This document shows, one piece after another, positions 48,663 to 59,898 of a stretch of 64,000 bases of DNA. Origin of the DNA: Kitagawia praeruptora (lineage: Eukaryota > Streptophyta > Magnoliopsida > Apiales > Apiaceae); assembly GCA_037693485.1 (NCBI GenBank), contig CM075346.1:44438001-44502000 (forward strand), written 5' to 3'. Position numbers and translations under genes: made by a program. Numbering within the stretch: position 1 is the stretch's first letter; each line of letters begins with the position of its first letter. The notes beneath the pieces were generated by a model. The model worked only from the letters and a program-made list of their open reading frames with translations. It had not been told where the DNA came from and made no database searches.

Positions 48663-49356
48663 ATGCAAGACAATAAATTAAACGTGAATGCAAGCACACA
48701 ACAATTAGTCACAACACAACTCACACGTACGGAAATGTAACTCGCTTATCTATAGGATAAAACGAGGGTCGCTATTATGCGTTAAAATTAGTGCGAGAAA
48801 TTAAACACGTAAGAGCACACAAACAAGAAAGCAAAGAACAAGCACGAAATAAAATTAAAGAACCTTAAAGAAGGCTTCGGCCGAATGAAAAAAAAGGGGC
48901 CGAGAGGTGGAACTTGTGGAAACACAAGTTCACTTGGTCTGGTTCTTTTATGTCCCTTGTAAAATAATTAAAGCAAGTTAAAGATCAAGGACTAGGATGA
49001 ACAAGAACAAAATAAAACCTTATCTTTTGGTTACTTAATAAAATCAAGTTTAAACCACTTAAGGTAAACAAGATTGTAACTTTGTAAACCAAAACCAAAA
49101 GATGGTTAAATGGCCTTGTCTTCCCCCAAAATAAGTGGGTATATCAAGGACTTACCAAGAAGCTTTGAATAATCTTTTAAATGCTTCTTAAATCAACTTA
49201 CAACTCGCACAAATATACACTACACGAATAAACTTCAAGAACAAGTGTATATAAGTGACAAAGTGCAAGGATTAATGAATATAAGCTAGTATATGTAAAA
49301 ATGAGCAAGCAAGCACAATATACAAGCTAAATATTTGGTTATATATATATATATAT

Positions 49357-49690
49357 AGGGTAAAGAGTTTCTACCTGACACTATAGGAAACTTTTCTACA
49401 GTGTCGCCTTAAAATCACGATTTTGTTGCACATATGATATGCAAACTGATCGTTGAGAGATGGAGAAAAATACAGTGAAGTCAGATTTCAAAAAAAAAAA
49501 TCATTAATTGACGGGAAAAATCAAATTAAAAATGGAGGAAATTAGGTGGGATTGTGTGTGTGAGGGTGTATTCGATTTGTATGTGGTGCCCCTAGCGGGG
49601 CCTTTGGATTAGATTAATCTATGGCCCAGATTTAATTTAAGGCGATACTGTAGAAAAGTTTACTACAGTGTCATGTAGAAACTCATTTTC
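49357..49690. mobile_element. MITE-1: about 330-bp inverted-repeat element in the Copia-3 LTR
   Basis: The left arm GAGTTTCTACCTGACACT and following bases to CGCCTTAAA (49365-49412) pair with the right arm (about 49637-49684), giving terminal inverted repeats of about 48 bp with few mismatches. Both sides are TA-rich (TATATA), compatible with a TA or TATA-type target. It contains GCCCCTAGCGGGGC at 49588. No ORF. Superfamily not assigned. Confidence 0.75.
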
Positions 49691-51235
49691 CATATATATA
49701 TGTGAATATATATAACTATATGAAACCAACTTATAACCCTTGAGATCTAAAGAGAAAACAAGAGAAAAAGCTAGCTACGAAGGCAAAAACACACCAAAAT
49801 AGTCGCCGGAAAATGGCCGGAATATGGGGCTTGGGGGCCGACTTTTATAGGCTTAAAAGGTCACCAAGAAACTGTAAAAACAAGGTCCAAAGACCACAAA
49901 AAGATTGGTGAACAAAGGTGTGTTGAAGAGAGCAAGAAAAGATGAAGAAAACTAGCCAAAATGATGAAATATCAAGGTCTAAAAATGGCTAAACCCAAAG
50001 CTACGTTTTTGTCTTTTTAAGTGCAGTTGGGAGAGTGTTTGGGGAGTGTTTCTTCAGCTCTTGGTGGCTCTAGGAGGCTTGCACAAAAATGAGAGGAAGT
50101 GGGGGTATATATAGAAAGTTTAGTAGGGTTTTTGGTTTAAAATAAATGGAATAAATGCACAAAAACCAAGGAAGGTGTGGGGGAACATTCCAAATGTCCT
50201 AGCAGCTGTGCAACAATTCAAAAATTCATGGGAGAATGTGCCCACACGTTTTTGCCATTTATGGAATGCACAAAAATCGAAAAATGCTCGTACCGACAAG
50301 CCGAAATGGGTTTAATCGCAATAAATCGAAAAATCATTGAAAAATTATGACATTTTGGGAGTTCACTAGAACTGTACCCAGAGGAATTTGGTCAAAATTT
50401 CACCTTGAAATGAGTTGACCTTCTATGACTTTTAAGCGACCACTAAATCAATTACGTATCGATTTAAGGGGTCCCGGAAAAAAGTCATCCAAAATTTCTG
50501 AAACTTATTCTAAAATGTCCTATGGATAAACTAAGGACATATCCAAGGTTTCAAGTCAAAAAGATACGTGGAAGTATTTTTACGAATTTTTCGAATGTTA
50601 AAATGGCCTTCCGGAGCGACCGAAAAATTCATTTGTCTTTACCAACAACTTAGACAAAAGTTTTGACTTGAGAAATATTCAAACATAATATTCCTTATGA
50701 AATAATGACTATGAGGTCCAAGAAATATTTAAGTTTGAATTTAAAAAGATTTTATCCGGATAAATAAAAATTTACCGGTTTTTCGGAATAAAATCTATTT
50801 AGGGTCTTTTGGCTTGACTTTTGGCAAGGAAAATTAAATATATATATTAAAAATATTAAACAAATATATCAAGAATATTTGATAGAAAAAAATTTAAGAA
50901 CGACACGCTTTTAAATAATATGGACAATTTTGGTTCGTAAAAGCAGTGTTTGAAAATTTTCGATATACGAGCCTTTAGATATACGAGCCTTTAGCCGATG
51001 CCTAAATCTTTTGACATAAATAACCTAGGATATAAAACACCATTTAACATGATATTTTCATCCTAAGTCGATGTCGAAAATATGTCAGAAAACGATTTTG
51101 GCTTAGGTTTGACTAGTTTGACTTGATACCGGAAAATGTCGTCTCCTGGGGAGGATTCTAAGTGGAATCCTAAATCTAATTTAATTTCAATTATATTTTG
51201 ACAAATTCCAAAACCTAAGAGCGAAATCACTGACC

Positions 51236-52200
51236 TTGTCAAGTATAAGCACCGGATTAGTCGTGATACCCTTGATCACGGCCCAAGCCTCTAATGTAAG
51301 GAGGGTGGTACGGTTCATGTATCTGCAGGGCATGACTACTTGGTCCAGGGTCCCTTCGATATGGGGGATAGTTTGGCAACCCGTACGCCGGATTGGTGTT
51401 TGGAGGGAGCATGATGATGGTGAAGATCTGAACTCCTGGGAGCGGTGGACGATTGGTGGGAGGAGATACCACCATTTGAAGAGGGTTGGTCTCCTGCCTT
51501 TGGTGGACGACCACTGGTAGAGTTCTCTCAGTATGGGGAGTCGTCCCTATGTGTTGAGAAACTTGAGTTTGAGTGATCGCCCCTGTTGATAAGGGTACGG
51601 ACCCTTTTTCAGTTATGACGGGTGAAAGGGGCGGACTCGATCAAGACCGGTGTTGTTCTTCGTGTGTTAACCACGGTTGATGTTGTCTTACCATAGACGG
51701 CGTGAAATGTTGTGGAATAAAAACTAGGTTATTGATTTTGTGGCTAGGGTTTACTTGTATTTAATGATGGGGTTCGTGAGCTTCGTGCTTTAATGGTTGT
51801 TTCGGCGTTCGAGACTGATCGATCCTCACAGAATGCCTACGTATCTCGAGGTTGAGAATCAAGCCAAAAACGTAGTTCTGAGAATGAGGGGTCATGCCCT
51901 TTTATAGGCGTTGGGAGCCTTGGATTTAGAATAGGGTTAGGAGACTTGATGGACAAGCCACCTCCTTGAGGAAGGTTCTAGACTCCTACTTTGTAGGAGT
52001 CTATTTCCATGTTGATTTTGGTGCCTTGGAGGCTACTCACAAAGATATTGTATCCTTGTTTGACTCTTATTTGCAAGCTGTTAATGACCCTCAATATTAA
52101 TTACGAAATTAATATTTAATTAGGGTTTTGGGACTCATTATTGGGCCTCGTATTTGGACCAAACTAGGTCTAATTAATGCAACATTAATTGTGTCTTTAG
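51236..52200 (-). mobile_element. Probable Ty3/gypsy (Tat-like) LTR/leader and gag start remnant
   Basis: On the minus strand a TATA box (CTATAAAAGGG near 51900) is followed by GATACGTAGGCATTCTGTG, a phrase I associate with Tat-clade LTR/leader sequences. Further on, a Pro-rich frame (51257-51514) with LPPNTNPAYGLPNYPPY resembles a gypsy gag N-terminus. No primer site or LTR pair was found. The assignment rests on remembered motifs only. 52200-52430 is AT-rich with nothing recognised. Confidence 0.35.
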
Positions 52201-52430
52201 GGCTTATTTTTAGCCCATATCAGTATTATTCTGAATACGTAATATATAACATGTATTTATAGTTTATATATACTATCCCTAATGTCAAATAAGTATAAAT
52301 TCTACTAGATTTGTACACAATCTGGACCACACGATTAAAATTGAATTAATGATAGATATATTGGTTCTCTTGTTCTCTTGCTAAGGAGAGTTCTTTTTTG
52401 AACCTCCTCCTATATATATATATATATAGA

Positions 52431-52772
52431 GTTGCACTCCATAACAAACACCTTATATAACAAACAATAAAGAACACCTTAGATCTAATAGATCCATTGC
52501 CCCTGGCGGGGCCACCCAATACAAAAAGTTCTTATTTTTTTACCCTCTATCCATCCATCTCCTCAAAAAAAAAATTACTAGTCATGACGATGACGTAATC
52601 AGTGACGTCATCATGAACAATAAATTTTTAAATTATTTTTTTTTGCTGGCTTGATAGGGGGTAAACAAATAACAACTTTTTGTATTGGGTGCCCCTGGCG
52701 GGGCCATTGGAACTATTAGATCTAAGGTGTTCTTTATTGTTTGTTATATAAGAGTGTTCTGTATGGAGCAAT
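52431..52772. mobile_element. MITE-2: long-hairpin MITE, about 340 bp
   Basis: The left arm (52431-52530) and right arm (52672-52772) are inverted copies of roughly 100 bp, sharing ATAACAAACAATAAAGAACA, TTAGATCTAATAG and GCCCCTGGCGGGGC. The arms surround about 140 AT-rich bases. It is flanked by (TA)n on both sides. No coding capacity. Confidence 0.85.
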
Positions 52773-52773
52773 G

Positions 52774-52774
52774 A

Positions 52775-52821
<47 letters not shown>

Positions 52822-52863
52822 GTGTGTGTGTGTGTGTATGCGCGCGCGCGTGTGTGTGTTTGT
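52774..52863. repeat. Compound microsatellite (TA)n(TG)n(CG)n(TG)n
   Basis: A long TA run passes into TG, then GCGCGCGCG, then TG again. It abuts MITE-2. Confidence 0.95.
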
Positions 52864-53103
52864 AGTATAGTTCCTTTTTGTATATTAATACAATTGTTTA
52901 CTTAGGCTGCAAGTAATCAAAAAAAGGGCATTTCCCGCGACCATTGTTTCCGATAAGGATGATGAAAGGACAAAAACCATGGTGTATGGCAGGGAAGATA
53001 TGCACAATATTCGAGGAAAAGCGTTGCAGGCGGCAGGTGAGTACCAAGATGGCAAGATGTAACTGAGTATTCTAAAGAAATCTCTACAAAAGAATGGGGC
53101 CCA
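52864..53103. other. Unassigned stretch
   Basis: No supported gene or repeat partner in the window. It may be part of the LINE fragment that resumes at 53574, since both flank the Mutator-type insertion. Confidence 0.3.
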
Positions 53104-53114
53104 TCTAATTTAGG

Positions 53115-53489
53115 GGGTTTTGGCCAAGAATACCCAAAAAACCTATATCACATAACAAGAATATCCCAAAGCACCGATGATGGCCATAAATACCCGTCTA
53201 TTACGCATTTCATATGAGAGTAATAGGGTTACGCATTTGATATTGGGATAACTAATATAGATTTTTCTTTTATTACGCATTTGGAGAATGGGTAATAGGG
53301 GTTACCCATTTTCCAAATGTGTAATAGGCTTCCCTGACAACTCTATTACCCATCTTCCAAATGCGTAATATGTATAAAATCTATTACCCCTCTCCCAAAT
53401 GCATAATAGAGGGGTATTTATGGCCACCATCCGTGATTTGTGTTATTTTCGTCAATTTTATTAAAAAATGGGGTATTTATGTCATTATT
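53115..53489. mobile_element. Putative Mutator-type MITE with internal inverted repeats
   Basis: Flanked by direct repeats TCTAATTTAGG (53104-53114 and 53490-53500), compatible with the 9-11 bp duplications of Mutator-like elements. The interior is an imperfect inverted repeat (ATGGCCATAAATACCC against GGGTATTTATGGCCA). It also has several copies of ATTACGCATTTGG / CCAAATGCGTAAT in both orientations (about 53210-53410). The terminal repeats are weak. Confidence 0.55.
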
Positions 53490-53573
53490 TCTAATTTAGG
53501 CCAGCCTAATACATGTGGTATGGACAGGGAGCCTATAAAATTGAAATTAAAAATTTGACAGGGGCTTAATAAA

Positions 53574-53729
53574 AATAACAAAGAGACTGCCCTTTGTCAT
53601 ATTAAAAAGCAAGCAAATATGGGTGCTCATTTGATGGCTAGAGTCCCTGTTTCGCTTAATTGCTTTAGTGAGTTTGTGTCTCCTCCAGACTTGTTGTTGG
53701 AGACGTTATTATCTGATCTTGCTATTTAA
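53574..53729 (+). pseudogene. LINE RNase H-domain C-terminal fragment
   Basis: An open frame of 51 codons with no ATG at its start, ending at TAA 53727-53729: HIKKQANMGAHLMARV, then CFSEFVSPPDLLLETLL. This matches the end of the plant LINE-type RNase H domain (H-x-K-R-x-A-N-x-x-A-H-x-L-A-R). A run of ten A follows at about 53748, as expected for a LINE 3' end. The 5' part is absent or cut by the upstream MITE. Confidence 0.6.
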
Positions 53730-53989
53730 TGAAATCTTTATTTTCAAAAAAAAAATGTCACATGTTACAATAATATCGAGCCACTCAAATATTGGAAAAG
53801 CAGCATGTGATGTTCAACCAAACTTTATTTATGATCAAGAGGAATTGTTGGCACGTGTAAAGGAACAAATGCTAAAATTACTACAAAATAAAATGAGGAA
53901 GAAGATATTGTGAGAAAAAAGAGACGAAATAGGGAGATTGATGCTGCAATAGAAGGGGGTGGGAGGAATGAAGGAGGTAAGATGCTTAA

Positions 53990-54415
53990 TTAGGGGAGAT
54001 ACAGACATTGAGTAATAATTTTGGTTTTGATTTAAGTTTGAGTTCTGGAAGTAATAGATTTCTGTATATTTGTGTAAGTGATTTCTGATTTAAGTTTGAG
54101 TTCTGGAAGTAATAGATTTTTGTATATTTGTGTAAGTATAGGTCTAAGTAACAGAATGTAGAAGAAGAATAACAGAATTTTTATTATCAGAAAAGTTACA
54201 AGAAATGTTCTCCAGTGGTCTATTTATAGACTAACACAATTGGTCAACTAAGTCAACTAACTAACTAACTCCAAATATTAGATAACAGACTATTATTGAC
54301 TTGTGATGATATTGCCAGATGTATATTGGCTTTGTGTTGAAGCTTGAGACTCATTGTAGAAACAGATGCTGTCACATGTGTCGAGTCAACATTCGTTGAC
54401 TCTTCTATATGCTCA
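53990..54415 (-). repeat. Copia-4 3' LTR (approximate)
   Basis: On the minus strand the tract TGTGGGGGGAGTAA (about 54416-54430) is followed by TGAGCATATAG, the likely LTR start. TATAAATAGACC lies near 54220. The far edge is not resolved. Confidence 0.4.
54029..54138. repeat. 58-bp tandem duplication
   Basis: GATTTAAGTTTGAGTTCTGG and the following bases to TTTGTGTAAGT occur twice, starting at 54029 and 54087, with one mismatch noticed. Confidence 0.9.
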
Positions 54416-54417
54416 TT

Positions 54418-54514
54418 ACTCCCCCCACAAGTTAGAGTCACACATGGATTATGAAGACCCAACTTGGAACAAATGTACCAATGTGCTGCACTCCCAAGTG
54501 CTTTAGTGAATATG
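54418..54514 (-). pseudogene. Copia-4 RNase H C-terminal fragment
   Basis: On the minus strand it reads HIFTKALGSAAHWYICSKLG, then LHNPCVTLTCGG, the usual copia pol end (DIFTKAL...LG). Element C is inserted just upstream of IFTKAL, and the rest of the gene must lie beyond element C, outside the window. Confidence 0.65.
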
Positions 54515-56802
54515 TGTAACACCCCCAGATCCGGGGTCAGGGATCTGGTCGTTACGGTCTCAATATCCATCCACAAAACCAACATAATCTAAATTACAAC
54601 CTTGTGACCCAAAACAACAACATAAAACACACTCGTTATAGTCCCAGAGATGAAATCAGAGTAACCAACAATATTATTAATCACAAGTTTGAGTTCTTAC
54701 AACCCAAAGAATTACAATTAACCATTACAAACTCTTTGCCATCCATTTGTATATGCCATATAATAAATACACTTGATACTCAAATGCTAGCAACTAGCCT
54801 ACCAGTAGCTGCCTCTTCAGCAATGGTAGCTATGACCTCAGCGATCATTCCTCTGACGACTGTCACATGCTTACGCTGAGTGCGCCTTGCGCGGCCATCT
54901 GATCTAGCTGCTGTTGTGATATAAATAAATAAAGCAAGGGTGAGCAATAGCCCACCTAAAAGAATATAACTGAACAGTAATAATATAAAACAGTTCAAAA
55001 CATCTTTAATACCATATGCCATGCATTAACGACCGTATTACCAATATAAGGTATGAGATGTAGTTACAAGGTAACTTAAAATATAATTGATCTGAAGAAA
55101 TATCTGCTATGGCAAAGATAAGCAAGATATTATCAAATTTTCATGATAGAGGAACTTGCTGGAAGAATATTGCAATTCCAGTTCAAGTACTTTTCAAACT
55201 TGCCAACAATGATAATGTTGCAGAAAATTTCCCAATTTGGAAGATGAACTAATACGGGAGCTTTGCCGCGCCAGGAGCCACAACATTTACGATGATCAGT
55301 CGTATGTCATGCTCCCCATCATTTGTTCTCTACATGTAGAAGGAAGCACCGACGGATCGCCCGCCCTCTGGAACCCCCCGACCAACGGTTGGGCCATTAA
55401 TTGTTGGACCGGCGCCACTCGGCCACTTACGCGTCTCCTAGTTCGAATAACATCCATAAATCTGAAACATGAAGTTCGTCCCCCTTTCCCCAAGTATAGT
55501 ACTTGTTGATAGGACTCCACAAAGTAGTCGTATCTAATTGGAAAGGAAAATTTCACCCATATTTCCCAAGCTGATGCTTGTTAATGGATATAAACTTGTT
55601 CCATCAATCTTACCCCTCGAGCGTTGAGAAGGTAACTAAACAGACTCATATCGATGTTTGAAAGAATCAAGATGCGAGTGACAAGATAGTTTAGCAAGTA
55701 TAGGACCGGGCAGTCCAATAAATAACATCTCTCAAGTGAGGTCCCCTTATATACGTTTGGAAGTTGAGCGAGTATTTAAATCTTCTTTAAGATAGATTTA
55801 AATAAAAATAGAGTTTTGGGAACCTCCCCTTGATAAAAATAGTCATAAAATACTCCAAAATATTTTACACCATATCCGAAGGTGACAGATAATCTTTGAA
55901 TAATAGGAATCATTATAAAAGAACTTAAAAGAATTTAAATAAATATTCTAAGAATATTTATTAACTCAATATTAATTAAGGAATATGAATAAATCATAAT
56001 ATTACTCGTAAGTAATCCTCGAATGAATATTTAGAATTATTTACTAAATAACTCTCTTCTTTAAATGAATATTCAAAATAATATTCATTAATTAAATAAA
56101 CTCAAATAAATGTTTAAAATAATGTTCACTAAATAAATCAAATCTTAATTGGATATTTGAAAATAATAATGTTTATTGATGAAATAAACATCCCTTGGAT
56201 ACTTGATATAATATTCATTGAATCAATAACGAATATTCAACTTAAAAATGATACTTATTGATGAAATAATTGTCGACTGAATATTTGAGACAATATTCCT
56301 AAAATAAATAATGAATATTCAATCTTAATAATATTTATCGAAGAAATGATTATCGAATGAATATTCGAAATTATGTTCAATAATTGAATCGACTTTAAAT
56401 GAATGTCGAAGATAATATTTATCGTCTCAAGGGAATATTCAAAATAATATTTATCGATGAACTGGAGTTCGAATCAATGTTCAACTAATATTTATAAAAT
56501 AAATAGAGATTGAATGAATGTTCAAAATAATATTCATTTAAATAAATAAGGCTCGAATGAATATTAAAATAATATTCATTAAATAAATAAACTCGAATGA
56601 ATATTCAAAATAATATTTATTGAAGAAATAAGAATGAATATTCTCTAAGTAAATAACTTAACTGAAGGTTCGAAATAATATTCGAATATTAAATTGACTT
56701 TAGATGAATATTAAAGATAATGTTCATCGAATAATTAAATATCTGATGAAGAACCCGAATAATATTTATCAAATAATCTCAAAGGAATATCTCAATAATA
56801 TT

Positions 56803-58389
56803 TGATAAGTGGATTTTATATCCACTAATTGGCTTCCGTTTGGACTTTAATCGTTTGCAAGTTCTCAAGTTTCGTGTTAATTTGATGTGTTTTCATTTAA
56901 TTTGTGTAGGTTGCATAGTCGGGCGGCATTGGTGGTGTTGGTGAAGTATTGGTGGTATTATGTGAGATTAAAGTAGAAATTACAGGAAGTCCAGGGCAAG
57001 AGAACTCGGGAATTTGAGTTCAATGCGCATTCATCACTGTTTTGGCCATATCTTGAGTTCTAGAAGTCCGTTTGAGGCCCGTAAGCTGTCCACGCGAAGA
57101 GGAGAGAAATGTCTACAAATCTGTCCGGGGGTGCACAAGCGCAGCAGCGCAGTTCTGGGCGCAATTGCGCGAGGAAGAGCGCAGCTGCGCGGTTTCATGC
57201 GCAATGGCGCTATGCGTGGCGCAAATTCCAGGAGGTTTCAAGCGCAGCGACGCTCCAACAAGGGCAGTTGCGCTCGAATTCATCTTCGGTTTATTTTTGA
57301 ATTGTTTTTATCGGGTCATTTTGTATTGGGCCTATTTTATTTGGGGCTTTTCTTGAGACTATTTGAGTATCATCTTAGACCTAAAAAAGATATCTATCAT
57401 TTTAGTTAGGGTGTTCTTCATTCCCTTTAGCATCTATCAACATTTTCATCTTATTTTTCAAGGACATTTTCAAGGAAATTCTCCAAGCTAGTGACAAGCA
57501 AGGATTATTCTTTGAAACCTTTGTACTCTTCTATTTTGGGGATTTATTTCTAAACTTATTTCTCTCTTCTTTTATTATTAGTTGTTGATTTTTAGAATTA
57601 TGTTATCAATTGAACCCATGATGGCGATTAGGTCGAATATGGGCTAATTCGTTATCGTGGGGTTTTAATGGATTTTTCTATGGAATCTAGTAATTGAGTG
57701 CTATTTATGCCTTGGTGTGTGATTGATTGTATTGATTTCCTAGTATGATTATGCTTATTCGTTATGGGTGAGTCGCGAACACTTGTAATTGTTTGTTTAA
57801 TCCTAGTGAATGCGAAAGTGGATCTTGGGTTTAGAACATTTCATGCTAGCATAGGTTTTTGCATGTGAAGAACATGTATTAATTTGTGGTGTAATTTTAA
57901 CCGTCTTGCACTGACTATGTGGTTTTATGGATGCTTGATTTTAAACCGATGTGTGTTCAATTGCTATAGACATATAGGAACTACACATATTTGGTGACTA
58001 CTTGACTTCTATCAATTGTGGATGATCAGTAGGATGGTATATGCTCAACGAAAGTTGGTGTGTATCAGTTTAGTGCATCTAATCAGTAATCAACTCGGTC
58101 ACATGCTAGGCTAAAGGGCATAAGATTCTAGATGAAGTGGTTAATGAAATTGAAATCCCATGTCTGTTTATTATAAGTTAATCGTTAAGTAATTTTCTCG
58201 TAATTGGCATAGTTGATATTTAATCATTAGTTAAGCAAAACCAAATTTGTGATTGTCTTGGCAGTGAGTGTAAATCATAAGCTGGTGTATAAGTGAATAT
58301 AACGAACAATTTGAGTCTCTGTGGGAACGAATCCTATTTACCCTATATTACTTGTTGACCACGTTCTCTTGCGTGAATAAGTGCGAACA
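56803..58389 (+). repeat. Element D 5' LTR, 1587 bp
   Basis: TGATAAGTGG...GTGCGAACA. It contains a GC-rich burst with eleven GCGC in about 150 bases (57125-57275). Frames that cross the burst (57014-57409, 57072-57356, 57109-57300) are duplicated in the other LTR and are composition artefacts. Confidence 0.95.
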
Positions 58390-58395
58390 AGTTTT

Positions 58396-58413
58396 TGGCG
58401 CCGCTGCCGGGGA
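58396..58413 (+). promoter_or_regulatory. Element D primer-binding site
   Basis: TGGCGCCGCTGCCGGGGA, six bases after the LTR, identical to the E3 site. Confidence 0.9.
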
Positions 58414-58500
58414 CTCGGTTCATTGTTTGTTTAGTTTATGATCTTGTCATCAATTTGGGTTAAATTCACTGACTCAGACGTTTTTTTTTCTTTTTATTTG

Positions 58501-59898
58501 ATGGATTATTGGGAGCAGGAATTCGTAATTGTTTGTGAGCTGTGTGCAGGTGGACATTACACTCATCAATGTGAGTATAACAGAAACCGGCCAAATTTCA
58601 GCTGGGACTACAATCAGAGTGGTATGGAGCAATCCCAATATCCATCCTACCCGCTCCAAAATCAGCAGTTTGAAGATGAGCCATACAATCCAGGGGGAAT
58701 TCAGCAGCAACAGGGGCAACAATTTCAGCATCAGTATGCCCAAGTGCATCAACACTTTCAACCTCCTGAATTTCAGTAGCAGCAATTTCAGACTTGGTCT
58801 ATCCAACAGTCGACCGAAGAAGCTGAATTAGAAGAATTGAGGTTGATGGCTAAAAGCAATGCATTGTCTCTCCAGACAATAGGATATCAGATTGGTCAAA
58901 TTGCAAATGCATTACAAACATTGAATCAAATTGCAAGTGACACAGAAGGCCTAGATGTAGAGGAGGAGGACAAGAACCTTCCTATCAGTCTTGACTGGCC
59001 TTTCTTAGCCACGGGTGAGACCATGATCGAAGTTCAGGAAGGAGAGTCTGAGGGCAAAGATGGGGAAGAAGCAGAACATGAAGTTGATAAGGAAGCAGAG
59101 TCGGAGGCAAACCAATCAGAAAATTCAGAATGTCCAGAAAATTCGATTCTGAATAATCAGCCGCAACCACTTCCTTTGCAATCTGAAAATTTTGAAGAAT
59201 CAGCCCAAGATCAAGAAAATTCCAAGGCTCAAGCGGCTATGCTAATTCCTTCGAAGGATGAAGAGTGTCTCAGTGTGGAAGATGATGAATTAGAAGAGCA
59301 TGTTCAGTTGTTGAATGCCGCTCCGTTGCAATCTGACTTCGACCAGCTGGAGGCCGAAGAGGAAAAGAGCATCACTCCTGTTGACAAATCTACTCCGGAG
59401 AAGACTACAGAGATCGTCCAAATCGATTTTCCTCCTCCATATCCACAGAGGCTTCAGAAGCAAACTCTAGCCATGAATTTGACGGCGGAGGATGAGGAGT
59501 GTTTTAGCTTGAAATTGGTTGATGCAGGGCAGAGTAAAAAGTATGACACGGAGAAAGAAAAGTATGACCAACTGAGGATTACAGTGCCTTGGTTAATGGG
59601 GCTACATATTCCACATAAGTTGCTTGGAGTGGAAGATCTCTGGAATTCTCAGGTGCGCCTTAAGCCATCAATTGAAGGAGCTCCCGAACTCGAGCTCAAA
59701 ACATTGCTAGTTCACCTGGGGTATGTTTCTTGTAATTCAAATCCTTTGCTTGCTATTGTTATTGCTGCTAACTTTTCAGGTAGGCGGGAGAATGTTGTTA
59801 AGAGATCTTGTGAGGAGCGAAAACGGGTAAAGCTTGTCGTTGAAGATGTCGCTCCAGAAAAGATCATTAAATGGCCTTATAAAGATGCGGTGCAGTAA
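58501..59898 (+). pseudogene. Element D reduced gag(-pol) ORF, split by one TAG
   Basis: ATG 58501 (MDYWEQEF) is preferred because homology begins there; the frame is open back to 58438. A zinc knuckle CELCAGGHYTHQC (CX2CX3HX4C) and NFSWDYNQ mark the Athila-type gag C-terminus. A Gln-rich stretch follows. TAG at 58777-58779 (context CAG-TAG-CAG) is the only stop, and the frame resumes unchanged to 59898. The second part has a helix (LSLQTIGYQIGQIANALQTL), a long acidic region, PPPYPQRLQKQ, and LKPSIEGAPELELKTLL, which resembles the segment before the Ty3 RT palm; the RT itself is gone. The capsid N-terminus is missing too. The protein may bind RNA through the knuckle. Suppression or mutation of the TAG cannot be told apart from one copy. 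Confidence 0.7.

Larger units (their letters stand above)
42703..51200 (-). mobile_element. Copia-3: older SIRE-like Ty1/copia element, truncated by element B
   Basis: On the minus strand, from its 5' LTR on the right (from 47694) through the primer site, gag, protease and integrase to the RT motif KSAFLNGVLEEEVYV, where element B cuts in at 42703. The rest should lie left of the window. The LTR segment GCTAGGAGGGGGGTTGAATAG beside the primer site is the SIRE-type signature. Frameshifts and nonsense codons throughout show age. The outer LTR edge near 51200 is approximate. Confidence 0.82.
47694..51200 (-). repeat. Copia-3 5' LTR (outer edge approximate)
   Basis: On the plus strand it begins TGATAGGTCCCGTATATGGG next to the primer site. 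About 3.5 kb follows without coding potential, including a four-unit tandem repeat (48526-48662), a MITE (49357-49690) and a 16-bp tandem duplication GATATACGAGCCTTTA (50962-50993). No second copy is in the window, so the right edge is only estimated. Confidence 0.55.

Noticed and set aside
57014..57409. Frames of 131, 94 and 63 codons duplicated at 61568, 61626 and 61663
   Set aside because: They cross the GCGC burst in the element D LTR, where stop codons are scarce because of composition; present in both LTRs for that reason.
58837..59898. Treating the acidic 353-codon frame as an independent host gene
   Set aside because: It is in register with the upstream zinc-knuckle frame across one TAG, lies between the primer site and polypurine tract of element D, and contains gypsy pre-RT sequence.
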